A DNA stretch of 64,000 bases from an uncultured Prevotella sp. (GCA_900541335.1 UQJC01000001.1:1-64000); one strand, 5' to 3'; shown: positions 16,732-26,011, counted from the stretch's first letter. Translations and numbers: made by a program. Notes: a model not told the origin generated them from the sequence alone.

Positions 16732-18111
16732 ATGAAAGCTGTATATTTCGTCGGTGCCGGTGGCATCGGTATGAGTGCCCTTGAAAGATATTTCCTCGCA
16801 CAGGGCTACGTAGTTGCTGGCTACGACCGAACACCTTGCCAACTCACGGAGGAACTTCGCGCTGAAGGAGCAGACATCCATTACGAAGATGACCCGGAAC
16901 GCATTCCCACGGCTTGCCGCGACAAAGAAGAGACTTTAGTAGTCTATACTCCGGCAATCCCGGCCGACCATAAGGAAATGGCTTATTTCCGAGCCAATGG
17001 ATTCCGCATTCAAAAACGTGCCGAAGTGCTTGGCACACTGACACGCTCCATGAAAGGTCTCTGTGTGGCTGGTACACACGGAAAGACAACGACCACTTCT
17101 ATTACCGCCCACTTGCTTCACGAAAGTCATGTGGGCTGCAATGCTTTCTTGGGGGGCATCACAAAGAACTATGGTACAAACTACCTGCTTTCTGCTGAAA
17201 GTCCCTTTGTGGTCATTGAGGCAGACGAGTTTGACCGCTCTTTTCATCACTTGCGCCCCTACGCTACGGTCATCACGGCGACGGATGCAGACCATTTGGA
17301 CATCTACGGAACGGAAGAGGCTTATCTCGACAGCTTCCGACACTATACTTCACTCATCCAACCAGGTGGTGCTCTCATTATCCACCGGGATTTGAAGATG
17401 AAGGAAGACTTGCAAAACGGAGTTACACGTTACGACTATTCCCGTACGGAGGGTGACTTCCATGCAGAAAATATTCGCATCGGCGGTGGACGCATTGTAT
17501 TTGACTTTGTCTCTCCGCTGGGTAATATTACGGACGTAGAACTTGGTGTGCCGGTAAGTATCAACATCGACAACGGTATTGCAGCGATGGCGTTGGCTCA
17601 AATTGCGGGTGCAACGGGCGATGAAATCCGTAAGGCAATGAAAAGCTTCGCGGGTGTAGACCGTCGCTTTGACTTCGCACTGAAGAATGACCGCCACGTG
17701 TTGCTCTCGGACTATGCACACCACCCTGAGGAGATTAGACAAAGCATCCTCTCCATTCGGGAGGTATTTAACGATCGTCGCATTACGGGAGTATTTCAAC
17801 CTCACCTCTATACACGTACTCGCGATTTCTATCAAGAGTTTGCCGACAGCCTTTCTTTGCTCGACGAGGTCATCTTGACTGAGATTTATCCAGCACGTGA
17901 ACTTCCTATCGAAGGGGTCAGCAGTCAACTGATTTATGACCACTTGCGTGAAGGAATGGATAAGCAGCTCATTCAGAAAAATGAACTTCCCGAATTAGCA
18001 AAAACGAGGGACTTTGATGTGCTGATTATACTGGGTGCGGGCGATGTGGTTAACTTCATGCCTCAACTCCAGGAGACATTGGAGCTGAAAGAAGCGAACG
18101 CACAGGCTTAA
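16732..18111 (+). CDS. murC: MurC, UDP-N-acetylmuramate--L-alanine ligase
   Basis: The protein has 459 residues. MurC adds L-alanine to UDP-MurNAc, the first amino acid of the peptidoglycan stem, using ATP. The Rossmann-like N-terminus reads YFVGAGGIGMSALERYF, the P-loop is AGTHGKTTTTS near 113, VIEADEFDRSFHHL near 162 provides metal-binding acid residues, and SDYAHHPEEIRQSI near 327 marks the third domain. A ~200-nt gap follows before ftsQ, containing a small hairpin GGCATTT..AAATGCC near 18267-18285. Confidence 0.97.
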   Translation: MKAVYFVGAGGIGMSALERYFLAQGYVVAGYDRTPCQLTEELRAEGADIHYEDDPERIPTACRDKEETLVVYTPAIPADHKEMAYFRANGFRIQKRAEVLGTLTRSMKGLCVAGTHGKTTTTSITAHLLHESHVGCNAFLGGITKNYGTNYLLSAESPFVVIEADEFDRSFHHLRPYATVITATDADHLDIYGTEEAYLDSFRHYTSLIQPGGALIIHRDLKMKEDLQNGVTRYDYSRTEGDFHAENIRIGGGRIVFDFVSPLGNITDVELGVPVSINIDNGIAAMALAQIAGATGDEIRKAMKSFAGVDRRFDFALKNDRHVLLSDYAHHPEEIRQSILSIREVFNDRRITGVFQPHLYTRTRDFYQEFADSLSLLDEVILTEIYPARELPIEGVSSQLIYDHLREGMDKQLIQKNELPELAKTRDFDVLIILGAGDVVNFMPQLQETLELKEANAQA

Positions 18112-18309
18112 TTGTCGGACTGTTCACTCCTTGTATGCTCGACAAAGCTTCCCTACTCGACAAAGGCTTGTTCTACTTCTAATCAGTTGAAGTGTTTAGA
18201 GTCGAAAAGTTTAAACGGTAGCTGATGGCTACTTGGATAAGCTTGTCAACTCATCAACCCCCAACAGGCATTTTTAGGAAATGCCGAAAGTGCGATTCTC
18301 GCCAAGCAA

Positions 18310-19044
18310 ATGAAAACGCTCTTCAAACTACTTCTGCTCTTTGGATTGGTGGCATACCTTTTCTTCGCTTTTACGAAGTTCTCCCATCATAGCGACACCA
18401 GTCCTTGTGAACATTTGAACCTCACCATTGCGGACAGTGCACACGCTGGCTTCATTACTTACGAGGAGGCTGAACGCATCCTTCGTCAAAACGGTGTCTA
18501 CCCCATTGGTAAGCGAATGGACCAAATAAACAACATCAAAATCGAAAAGGCACTGAAGAAAAATGCCTTCATCGATTCGGTTGCTTGCTATAAATCCCCG
18601 AACGGAACAGTCAACATCTTGATTGTACAACGACTCCCGCTCATGCGCATCTTGGCGGATAACGGTGACTCGTATTATCTGGACCAAAAGGGGAACCAGA
18701 TGAATCCGAAAGGTTACCATGCTGACATTGCGGTGGCTACAGGAAGCATTTCCCGAAAATTTGCTCGCCGCGAACTGGTCAAACTGGGACGTTTCTTGAA
18801 AGAGGATGATTTTTGGGACAAACAAATCGAACAAATTCATGTGCTCCCGAACGGACACTTGAAACTTATCCCGCGCGTAGGAGCGCACACGATATATTTA
18901 GGCACGACAGACAGCCTCTCGCTGAAGTTTCGCAACCTTTACACCTTCTACGAAAAGGTGTTGCCACAGGTTGGTTGGAACAAATACGAGGAAATATCTG
19001 TCGAGAACGTTTCGCAAATCGTTGGAACCAAAATAGAAGACTAA
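18310..19044 (+). CDS. ftsQ: FtsQ/DivIB-type cell division protein
   Basis: The protein has 244 residues: one N-terminal membrane helix (LFKLLLLFGLVAYLFFAFT, residues ~3-21), then a periplasmic POTRA-like domain (residues ~40-110, with ITYEEAERIL and NIKIEKALKKNAFIDS) and a beta domain (VQRLPLMRILADNGDSYYLD). Length, topology and position between murC and ftsA identify it as FtsQ, the scaffold that recruits later divisome proteins. Sequence conservation in this family is weak, so the call leans on gene order. Confidence 0.92.
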   Translation: MKTLFKLLLLFGLVAYLFFAFTKFSHHSDTSPCEHLNLTIADSAHAGFITYEEAERILRQNGVYPIGKRMDQINNIKIEKALKKNAFIDSVACYKSPNGTVNILIVQRLPLMRILADNGDSYYLDQKGNQMNPKGYHADIAVATGSISRKFARRELVKLGRFLKEDDFWDKQIEQIHVLPNGHLKLIPRVGAHTIYLGTTDSLSLKFRNLYTFYEKVLPQVGWNKYEEISVENVSQIVGTKIED

Positions 19045-19155
19045 TACGGGTCTCTTTGGTGGTGCTTGCAAAGGGCAGCATAAGACAAACTGCCGCAAAT
19101 GCTGAAGAAAACGGACGAACGCTCTCTCACTAACGAATCAATAAAAAACAAGATA

Positions 19156-20571
19156 ATGGCAACTGAAGACAACTTTATCGTAGCTATCGAACTGGGCTCG
19201 TCAAAAGTGACTGGCGTGGCTGGTTGCAAACAGCCCGACGGAGCCATCCAGATCCTTGCCTTCGCTCAGGAACCCTCTACAACCTTTATTCGCAAGGGAC
19301 GCATTAACAACGTCAACAAAATGACGCAATGCATCCTGAACATGAAGGAGAAGATGGAGCAAAAGATGCAGAAAAGCATCAGCCGAGTGTACGTGGGCAT
19401 TGGTGGCATGGGTATGCACACGGTGGCTAACACGGTCGTAAGACATTTCGACTCGAAAATTGAAATCACGCAGGACATGATTGATGCCTTGTGTGACGAA
19501 AACCGCAATACGAGCAACAATGATCGCGACATTCTGGAGTCTGTGCCCCAAGAATACCGATTGGGTACGCAACTGCAAATGGATCCGGTGGGCATCCTTT
19601 CTGACAATGTAGAAGGTCACTACTTAAACATTGTGGCTAACTCTACCGTTCGCGAGGAAATCAGAAACTGCTTCCGCGCAGCGGGTGTGACAATTGCGGA
19701 CTTACCGATTACGGTACAGGCTCTGTCAGACGCCATGCTGACGGAACCGGAGAAACGTTCGGGATGTGTTTTTGTAGACATGGGTTCGGAAACGACTTCA
19801 GTTGCTATCTACAAGAACAATGTACTCAGACATTTGGCAGTCATTCCCCTTGGTGGAGCTAACATCAACCGCGACATCATGTCTCTCCAAATTGAGGACG
19901 AAGAAGCGGAGGAACTGAAGCTGAAATATGGTTCGGCCATTGCCCACACGGGTGACGAACAGCATAAGCCGATTACTTTACGCGACGGCAGACAAGTCAA
20001 ATACGATGAGTTTAGTGGATTGGTAGAAGCACGTTTGGAAGAAATCATTCTGAACGTGAAGAACCAAATTGCCCTCTCAAAATTCGACAAGGGACAGCTC
20101 ATCGGCGGCTTAATCATCACGGGCGGTGCTTCGAATATGAAGGATATCGACAAGGCTTTCATCCGCGACACGCAGATTGAGAAGATTCGCTTTGTTCGCA
20201 ACATCCGCACCCCGCTCCGTCTCGGCGATTTCCCGCATTTCAACGAGAATGGAGATTGTAATGCAGCCATTGCTCTCATCGAAAAGGGTGAAATGAATTG
20301 TTGCGGCGGACCGATTGGTCAGCCCCAACTTTTTGACGAACATACAGAGCCCATTCCTACTCCTGAAGAAATTGAGGAGGAAAAGAAACGCGAAGAACAA
20401 CGCATTGCTGAAGAAGTAGCGCGTATCACTCGCGAAAAGGAAGAAGAGGAAAGAAGACGACTCGAAGAAGAAGCTGCTAAGAAAAAGAAAGCTGGAATCA
20501 ACCGCTTCAAAACGGGCTTCCAGAAGATTGGCAAATTCTTCTCTGGTCTCGTCAACGAGAATGATAACTAA
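19156..20571 (+). CDS. ftsA: FtsA, actin-like divisome protein
   Basis: The protein has 471 residues from the ATG at 19156 (MATEDNFIVAIELGSSKVTG), which starts exactly at the conserved phosphate-1 motif; an in-frame start 57 nt upstream adds an unconserved tail. FtsA polymerises on the membrane and tethers FtsZ. The 1C domain, phosphate-2 (GCVFVDMGSETTSVAIYKN near 206) and GLIITGGASNMKDID near 318 are present. The C-terminus carries a long charged helix (EEKKREEQRIAEEVARI) followed by an amphipathic segment, INRFKTGFQKIGKFFSGLV, the expected membrane-targeting sequence. ftsZ follows after 25 nt. Confidence 0.96.
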   Translation: MATEDNFIVAIELGSSKVTGVAGCKQPDGAIQILAFAQEPSTTFIRKGRINNVNKMTQCILNMKEKMEQKMQKSISRVYVGIGGMGMHTVANTVVRHFDSKIEITQDMIDALCDENRNTSNNDRDILESVPQEYRLGTQLQMDPVGILSDNVEGHYLNIVANSTVREEIRNCFRAAGVTIADLPITVQALSDAMLTEPEKRSGCVFVDMGSETTSVAIYKNNVLRHLAVIPLGGANINRDIMSLQIEDEEAEELKLKYGSAIAHTGDEQHKPITLRDGRQVKYDEFSGLVEARLEEIILNVKNQIALSKFDKGQLIGGLIITGGASNMKDIDKAFIRDTQIEKIRFVRNIRTPLRLGDFPHFNENGDCNAAIALIEKGEMNCCGGPIGQPQLFDEHTEPIPTPEEIEEEKKREEQRIAEEVARITREKEEEERRRLEEEAAKKKKAGINRFKTGFQKIGKFFSGLVNENDN

Positions 20572-20596
20572 CACTCACGCCTAAGACACCACATTT

Positions 20597-21916
20597 ATGT
20601 CAGAAGAAAATAACGATCTCCTTATCGATATGGGCATTCCTACCACTACGCCCTCCATCATCAAAGTTATCGGTGTAGGCGGAGGCGGTGGTAATGCCGT
20701 AAACCACATGTACCGTGAAGGTATTCACGATGTCAACTTTGTGGTATGTAATACAGACTCTAAAGCTTTGACGGACTCTCCCGTACCCGTGCGCCTGCAA
20801 TTGGGTAAGGAAGGTCTCGGTGCGGGTAACCGTCCGGGACGTGCCCGCGAGGCTGCTGAGGAAAGTGTAGAACAAATCCATAACATGCTGAACGATGGTA
20901 CGAAAATGGTATTCATCACAGCGGGTATGGGTGGCGGTACCGGTACGGGTGCTGCTCCTGTCATTGCACGCGAAGCTAAGTCTATGGGCATCCTCACGGT
21001 GGGCATTGTCACGATTCCTTTCCTCTTCGAAGGAAATAAGAAAATTGACCAGGCACTCGACGGTGTGGAGGAAATCTCGAAACACGTGGATGCCCTGTTG
21101 GTTATCAATAATGAACGCCTGCGCGAAATCTATCCCGAGCTGAACGTGCTTTCTGCCTTTGAAATGGCGGACAACACGCTGAGCATTGCTGCACGCTCGA
21201 TTGCTGAAATCATCACGATGCACGGTATCATCAACTTGGACTTCCGTGATGTTTGCACGGTGTTGAAGGATGGCGGCGTGGCTATTATGTCTACTGGATT
21301 TGGCGAAGGAGAAAACCGCGTCAGCAAAGCGATTGAAGCAGCTCTGCACTCTCCGTTGCTCAACAACAATGACATCTTCAACTCGAAGAAGGTATTGCTT
21401 TCTATCTCGTTCTGTGCTGAGAAAGAAGGCGACACTTTGATGATGGAGGAGATGAACGAGGTGCACGACTTCATGTCGAAGTTCCACGACGATGTGGAGA
21501 CCAAGTGGGGACTCTCAACCGATCCTTCCTTAGGCAAGAGTGTAAAGATTACAATTCTCGCTACGGGATTCGGTATCAACAATGTCCCGGGTATTAAGAA
21601 TAAACTCGACGCTGAGGAGGAAAGCCGCCGTCAGCACGAAGTTGAGAAACAGGAAGAAAACGAAGAACGCCGCGAGGGATTCTACGGAGGAGACAAGAAA
21701 GGTACGCTCCGTAAACGCCCGAAGTTCTACCTTTTTGGACTGGACGACCTGGACAATGAGGAAATCATCTCGATGGTGGAACTGACTCCGACCTACAAAC
21801 GCTCTAAAGAGGTACTCTCGGACATTAAGGCAAAGGCTTACGGAAACAGCATTGCTATTGAGCCCGAAAGTTCAAACTCCTCCAATACAGCAGCAGGATC
21901 TGTGATTTCCTTCTAA
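20597..21916 (+). CDS. ftsZ: FtsZ, first copy (canonical)
   Basis: The protein has 439 residues. FtsZ is the tubulin-like GTPase that forms the Z-ring. The nucleotide-binding loop GVGGGGGNAVN (27-36), tubulin signature GMGGGTGTG (110-118) and synergy loop NLDFRD (213-218) with both catalytic acids are intact. The residue matching E. coli Arg142 is Lys149, in the FEGNKKIDQAL context usual in Bacteroidota. The C-terminal tail has TPTYKRSKEVL, the phylum's version of the FtsA-binding peptide, followed by ~30 disordered residues. Position right after ftsA marks it as the orthologue. A complete second copy follows. Confidence 0.96.
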   Translation: MSEENNDLLIDMGIPTTTPSIIKVIGVGGGGGNAVNHMYREGIHDVNFVVCNTDSKALTDSPVPVRLQLGKEGLGAGNRPGRAREAAEESVEQIHNMLNDGTKMVFITAGMGGGTGTGAAPVIAREAKSMGILTVGIVTIPFLFEGNKKIDQALDGVEEISKHVDALLVINNERLREIYPELNVLSAFEMADNTLSIAARSIAEIITMHGIINLDFRDVCTVLKDGGVAIMSTGFGEGENRVSKAIEAALHSPLLNNNDIFNSKKVLLSISFCAEKEGDTLMMEEMNEVHDFMSKFHDDVETKWGLSTDPSLGKSVKITILATGFGINNVPGIKNKLDAEEESRRQHEVEKQEENEERREGFYGGDKKGTLRKRPKFYLFGLDDLDNEEIISMVELTPTYKRSKEVLSDIKAKAYGNSIAIEPESSNSSNTAAGSVISF

Positions 21917-21969
21917 GCGTTTCTCCAGGGATACCCTCGGGAGTACGCCCTCTATGGGCTCCCTTAATC

Positions 21970-22076
21970 TTGACCACGAAGACGCGACGCTGAAAAGGTT
22001 CACCCTCCGTTTTTCACAAGTGCACCACTTAACGAAGAACAAGGAGGCGGAATCGGAGGCGTGCCTTCGTGGTCAA
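21970..22076. repeat. 12-bp perfect inverted repeat between the two ftsZ genes
   Basis: TTGACCACGAAG at 21970-21981 is exactly complementary to CTTCGTGGTCAA at 22065-22076, with 83 nt between. The right arm ends 29 nt before the second ftsZ ATG. In RNA it would form a long-loop stem in the ftsZ-ftsZ spacer. It may be regulatory or the scar of a small inserted element. Confidence 0.7.
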
Positions 22077-22105
22077 TAATTTTCCACGTAACACACGCAA
22101 ATCCT

Positions 22106-23320
22106 ATGTCAGAAGACCTTATAGAATTGGCTAACGTGTCCAATCCGAGCTTGATTAAAATCATCGGAGTGGGCGGTGGCGGCGGCAATGCCGTAGGACA
22201 GATGTATCGCGACAACATCCCCGAAGTGCGCTACCTGGTAACTAACTCCGACAGCAAAGCGCTTCAAGATTCTCCCGTACCCGACCAGCTTCAGTTAGGC
22301 CCGGGTCTAGGAGCTGGCGGTGACCCGGTGAAGGGAGAGGAACTGGCAGAAGAATGTTTGGACAAAATCAAGGCCATCTTTGATGAAGACACGAAAATGG
22401 TCTTTATCACGGCTGGAATGGGAGGTGGTACAGGCACTGGAGCCTCACCGGTGATAGCTCGCGAGGCCCGCAAATTGGGCATTCTGACTGTAGGGATCGT
22501 GACTATCCCCTTTCTCTTCGAACGAGAGAAACAAATTGATAAAGCACTGGATGGGCTGGAACGACTGGGAAAGGAAGTGGACGCCATGTTGGTTATTAAC
22601 AACCAACGACTCTGTGACATCTATCCCGACATGAGTGTGATCAACGCATTTAAACGCGCAGACGAAACACTCTCGACCGCCGTCAGTTCCATTACAGAAA
22701 TTATCTCCATGCACGGCCGTATCAACTTGGACTTTGAAGATGTACGCACAGTTTTGACCAAGGGAGGAGTGGCAGTCATGTCAACAGGCTACGCGGAAGG
22801 CGAAAACCGTGTGACACGTGCTATCGAAGCAGCACTAAACTCCCCCCTGCTCAATAACAACGATGTCTACAACGCCAATCGCATCTTACTCTCCATCACT
22901 ACAAGTGATGACCCGAGAAGTACGATGCGCACCAACGAAATTGACGAGATTACTGAATTTATGAACCGCTTTCCTGCGGACATTCATACCAAATGGGGCT
23001 TCTCTCTTGACCGCAGTTTGGGCGAAAAAATCAAAGTTACCATCTTGGCTTCAGGCTTCGGTCTTTACAGTAAAAAGAATAGTAGCCGCGCCGAGTTACG
23101 CGAACAAACACTGCGCAACATGGAAAACGAGAAGCGTAATGAATTACGCGGTCGTTATTACCAAACTCCCAACAAGGGGAAACGTCGTCGACACATCTTT
23201 CTGTTCTCTGGGGAAGACCTACTCAATCCCCAATTGTTAGCGAAGGTAGAAGAAATACCAACCTACCTGCGTACAGGAGAAATTCTACAAGATATTCGCA
23301 CATTATCTACTCAAAACTAA
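22106..23320 (+). CDS. FtsZ, second copy (divergent paralogue)
   Basis: The protein has 404 residues from the ATG at 22106 (MSEDLIELANVSNPSLIK); an in-frame upstream start adds an unconserved extension. It aligns over its whole length with copy one, roughly 60% identical by eye in the GTPase core. The nucleotide loop GVGGGGGNAV (21-30), GMGGGTGTG (104-112) and NLDFED (207-212) are intact, so it should bind and hydrolyse GTP. Differences: the Arg142-equivalent is Gln143, the region after GLGAG reads GDPVKGEELAEE, the linker is shorter, and the protein ends soon after EIPTYLRTGEILQDI, which resembles the classic FtsA-binding tail. It is probably a second divisome polymer or a modulator of the first. 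Confidence 0.93.
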   Translation: MSEDLIELANVSNPSLIKIIGVGGGGGNAVGQMYRDNIPEVRYLVTNSDSKALQDSPVPDQLQLGPGLGAGGDPVKGEELAEECLDKIKAIFDEDTKMVFITAGMGGGTGTGASPVIAREARKLGILTVGIVTIPFLFEREKQIDKALDGLERLGKEVDAMLVINNQRLCDIYPDMSVINAFKRADETLSTAVSSITEIISMHGRINLDFEDVRTVLTKGGVAVMSTGYAEGENRVTRAIEAALNSPLLNNNDVYNANRILLSITTSDDPRSTMRTNEIDEITEFMNRFPADIHTKWGFSLDRSLGEKIKVTILASGFGLYSKKNSSRAELREQTLRNMENEKRNELRGRYYQTPNKGKRRRHIFLFSGEDLLNPQLLAKVEEIPTYLRTGEILQDIRTLSTQN

Positions 23321-23335
23321 ATAAATACCATCGCT

Positions 23336-23785
23336 ATGGAAATCTTTGAACAAGTTAGTAAGGACATCGTAGCTGCCATGAAGGCTAAAGACAAAGTGCG
23401 CTTGGAAGCACTGCGCAACGTAAAGAAGTTCTTTATCGAAGCAAAGACGGCTCCTGGAGCTAACGATACGCTTGACGATACAACTGCCATCAAAATTCTC
23501 GCTAAGTTGGCAAAGCAGGGTCGCGACACGGCCGCGCTCTACACGGAACAGGGTCGTCCGGAATTGGCTGAAGAAGAAGCGGCACAAGCTGCTATCATCG
23601 AAGAATACCTGCCTAAAGCACTCTCGGCTGAAGAGTTGGAAGCCGAAGTAAAGGCTATCATTGCAGAAGTAGGAGCCACTTCACCTAAAGACATGGGTAA
23701 AGTAATGGGAGTTGCTTCTAAAAAACTCGCTGGAAAGGCAGATGGCAAAGCAATCTCGACTTTAGTTAAGCAATTGCTGGCTTAA
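23336..23785 (+). CDS. GatB/YqeY domain protein
   Basis: The protein has 149 residues, matching the free-standing YqeY family: IVAAMKAKDKVRLEALRNVKKF near the start, KQGRDTAALYTEQGRPELAEEE in the middle and PKDMGKVMGVASKKLAGKADG near the end. The domain is the tRNA-binding tail of GatB amidotransferase; the free form has no settled function. It begins 15 nt after the second ftsZ and is the last gene of the operon, closed by a perfect terminator. YqeY after ftsZ is a usual arrangement in Bacteroidota. Confidence 0.94.
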   Translation: MEIFEQVSKDIVAAMKAKDKVRLEALRNVKKFFIEAKTAPGANDTLDDTTAIKILAKLAKQGRDTAALYTEQGRPELAEEEAAQAAIIEEYLPKALSAEELEAEVKAIIAEVGATSPKDMGKVMGVASKKLAGKADGKAISTLVKQLLA

Positions 23786-23820
23786 AACATAAAACGTACA
23801 ACATCTGTACGACCAATCAG

Positions 23821-23876
23821 AATAAGACGGTCATAGGTAAAGAAGCCTCTTTCTACCTATGACCGTCTTATTTTTT
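23821..23876. terminator. Terminator of the murG-yqeY operon
   Basis: The 19-base arms beginning AATAAGACGGTCATAGG (23821) and ending GACCGTCTTATT (23873) pair perfectly, followed by a T-run. It should work in both directions. Confidence 0.9.
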
Positions 23877-24197
23877 CGTTTAACAAAAGATTCGTAATAA
23901 AACGGGAGTCTAAAAAGGAATCGAGCGGAGAATACAGGAAGAATAGAATAACAGAATAAAAGCAGATGAATATAGAGACAAACAAAAAGGAGGTACAGAG
24001 CAAATAAAACGAGAAAATCGTAGCAAATAGTGCATATATCCGAATCATTTGCGCAATTATTCAAAGAAATATCCGCCTATCCGACTTTTTTATAAAATCC
24101 GTTTGTTTACAAAATGATTGTTTAGTAAGTTTGCCGGCGTATAAAGTATGCTTTACACTTATCACCTCATTTTTTCATCAACCAATAACATACCCGC
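23877..24197. other. AT-rich gene-free stretch with promoter
   Basis: This 320-nt region is AT-rich. The only support found is for a promoter at its right end: TTTG at 24102-24105 and TAAGTTTG at 24126-24133, 20 nt apart, serving the Omp28-like gene. No gene or RNA was recognised. Confidence 0.55.
24102..24133 (+). promoter_or_regulatory. Bacteroidota promoter (-33 TTTG, -7 TAAGTTTG)
   Basis: Both elements match the phylum consensus with the expected 19-20 nt spacing. The first ATG downstream is the Omp28-like gene at 24198. Confidence 0.7.
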
Positions 24198-25970
24198 ATG
24201 ATTAAAAATTTACGCTACTTGGTAGTGTGGGCTTGTGCCCTCCTATCCTTACCTCTCATTGCACAATCTACCATTCAATTGGGATATTGTCCCAATGATT
24301 TATCGGCTGGTGTTGATACCGTCGTCCTCAACGATAAGTATAAACTTCGTGTTCGAGGAGCAGTACGTCTGCCCGCTGCACGTATGCAAGTACTCAAGGG
24401 AGCAAAGATTACCAAGCTCAGACTGGCTTCGATGGCGGGGATGAAAAATGTGTATCTATTCATTCGTCCTTCACTGGATAAGCCCGCTATCACCAAACTC
24501 CATAAGATTGACGAAACGACTTCTGGATGGAATGAAGTCACGCTCAACGAGCCATACACGGTGACAGGAGAAGAAATATTTCTTGCCTTCAATGCAGAAC
24601 TTCCTGCAGGAATGGGGTTGCTTTTCAGCAAAGAAAAACACACCAATGCAGGCTACGTCAATGACGGACAACAATGGATCGATGTTTCCACATTGGGAAT
24701 CGGTGCCCTCTATTTACAAGCTGAAATGGAAGTGAGTGCAGACATTCCGCAGTCTGACTTTGCCCTTGAAGCTGTAAACCTCAAGAAAAAGTTCACGCAA
24801 ATCGGCGATACGCTCGAAACTGAACTTGTAATCAGCAACTACGGCATCAAGGCTGCTCCACTGCCCACCCTCTGTCACAAAATACAGGAAGGAGCGACGC
24901 TTCAATGGAATGTTGACACCATCGTCGGTCCAGGTAAAACCATCAAACTGAATAAACAGTTCCTAACCGACAACATGCACGAGGGCTACAATGAACTTCA
25001 CCTGTGGCTGGATACGGATGATAAATTCAAGGATAATGACTCGATGCTTATTCAGGTGCCTTGCTACGAAAATGCTTACCCGCGCAAGACCCTCATTGAA
25101 CATTTCACTACCCTCCCCTGTGTCAACTGCCCCAATGGATTGAAAGTATTGAGCAAACTGACTGAAGGCCGCGAAGACTATGTGTGGGTAGCACACCACG
25201 TAGGATTTAAGTCTGACGAACTGACGGTACAAGACTCTTACTACCTCGTTGACCCTATCGGTATAAGCGGTGCGCCCGCTGCATCCTTTGACCGCACGAT
25301 TCTTTCATGCAGTGATTCACCCAGACAAGCAGGCATCAGTATTGGCTACACTGCAACAGATTTGGGCGTTAAAATCATCAAGCAGGGATTGGACGCTGCA
25401 GTAAGCACACCTGCTTTCTTATCTATCAACATTGATAACCTATATAACGAAAATACTCGCGAACTGACTACCACCGTTACGGGCGAACGCAACAAGTTGC
25501 TGTCCCTCTTCTACCCGGACAATCTCCTGACCGTAGAACTTGTCGAAGAAGGAGTAGAAACGAAAGGCATTCAGGTCGGAAGCAATGCAAAAGTACACGG
25601 CCACGTATTTCGCAAAGCATTGTCGCCAATCAAGGGCGATTCAATTCAATGGAGCGATGACCACTTCGAAGCAACCTATAAAATCACCATTCCCGATACA
25701 TGGAATACTGACAAACTTCGCATCGTGGCGTTTGCACACCGTTCACTCGACAATGCCAAGACTGACATACAGGTACTCAATGCCAATGAAAGTTGGGTAA
25801 CCCCTGCTGGTGCTTCGGGTATTGAAGATGCAAGCCTTGCTGACGGTAGCATTACAAGCCGCGAATACTACAACCTGCAGGGACAGCGCATCGCGCAGCC
25901 AGCTAAGGGCATTTATCTCGAAAAGGTTATCACCACTAATGGAACCCGCACATACAAGCGTGTAAAATAA
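24198..25970 (+). CDS. Omp28-like secreted protein with C-terminal sorting-type tail
   Basis: The protein has 590 residues with a signal peptide (MIKNLRYLVVWACALLSLPL, cut near LIAQ). Residues ~295-400 match the Omp28 region, a thioredoxin-like fold with TLIEHFTTLPCVNCPNGLK; the CVNC pair could be redox-active or structural. The region before it is beta-rich and immunoglobulin-like. The last 40 residues, with EYYNLQGQRIAQPAKGIYLE, resemble the short C-terminal signal of T9SS cargo in Prevotella-type bacteria. The same tail ends the next two genes, so all three probably reach the cell surface by one route. The ligand or substrate is unknown. Confidence 0.85.
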   Translation: MIKNLRYLVVWACALLSLPLIAQSTIQLGYCPNDLSAGVDTVVLNDKYKLRVRGAVRLPAARMQVLKGAKITKLRLASMAGMKNVYLFIRPSLDKPAITKLHKIDETTSGWNEVTLNEPYTVTGEEIFLAFNAELPAGMGLLFSKEKHTNAGYVNDGQQWIDVSTLGIGALYLQAEMEVSADIPQSDFALEAVNLKKKFTQIGDTLETELVISNYGIKAAPLPTLCHKIQEGATLQWNVDTIVGPGKTIKLNKQFLTDNMHEGYNELHLWLDTDDKFKDNDSMLIQVPCYENAYPRKTLIEHFTTLPCVNCPNGLKVLSKLTEGREDYVWVAHHVGFKSDELTVQDSYYLVDPIGISGAPAASFDRTILSCSDSPRQAGISIGYTATDLGVKIIKQGLDAAVSTPAFLSINIDNLYNENTRELTTTVTGERNKLLSLFYPDNLLTVELVEEGVETKGIQVGSNAKVHGHVFRKALSPIKGDSIQWSDDHFEATYKITIPDTWNTDKLRIVAFAHRSLDNAKTDIQVLNANESWVTPAGASGIEDASLADGSITSREYYNLQGQRIAQPAKGIYLEKVITTNGTRTYKRVK

Positions 25971-25980
25971 ACACACAGAA

Positions 25981-26011
25981 GCAAGGACGCTATTACGCCA
26001 TGCGTCCTTGC
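25981..26011. other. Intergenic hairpin, CAAGGACG type
   Basis: GCAAGGACGC and GCGTCCTTGC pair perfectly around an 11-nt loop, with no T-run. A related stem (CAAGGACG/CGTCCTTG) lies in the next intergenic space. Confidence 0.6.

Noticed and set aside
20600..21487. 295-codon minus-strand frame inside ftsZ
   Set aside because: Antisense to the conserved FtsZ core; it exists because of codon bias in the real gene.
22106..23320. Second ftsZ as a pseudogene
   Set aside because: The frame is intact over full length, with nucleotide-binding, synergy-loop and C-terminal tail motifs all kept.
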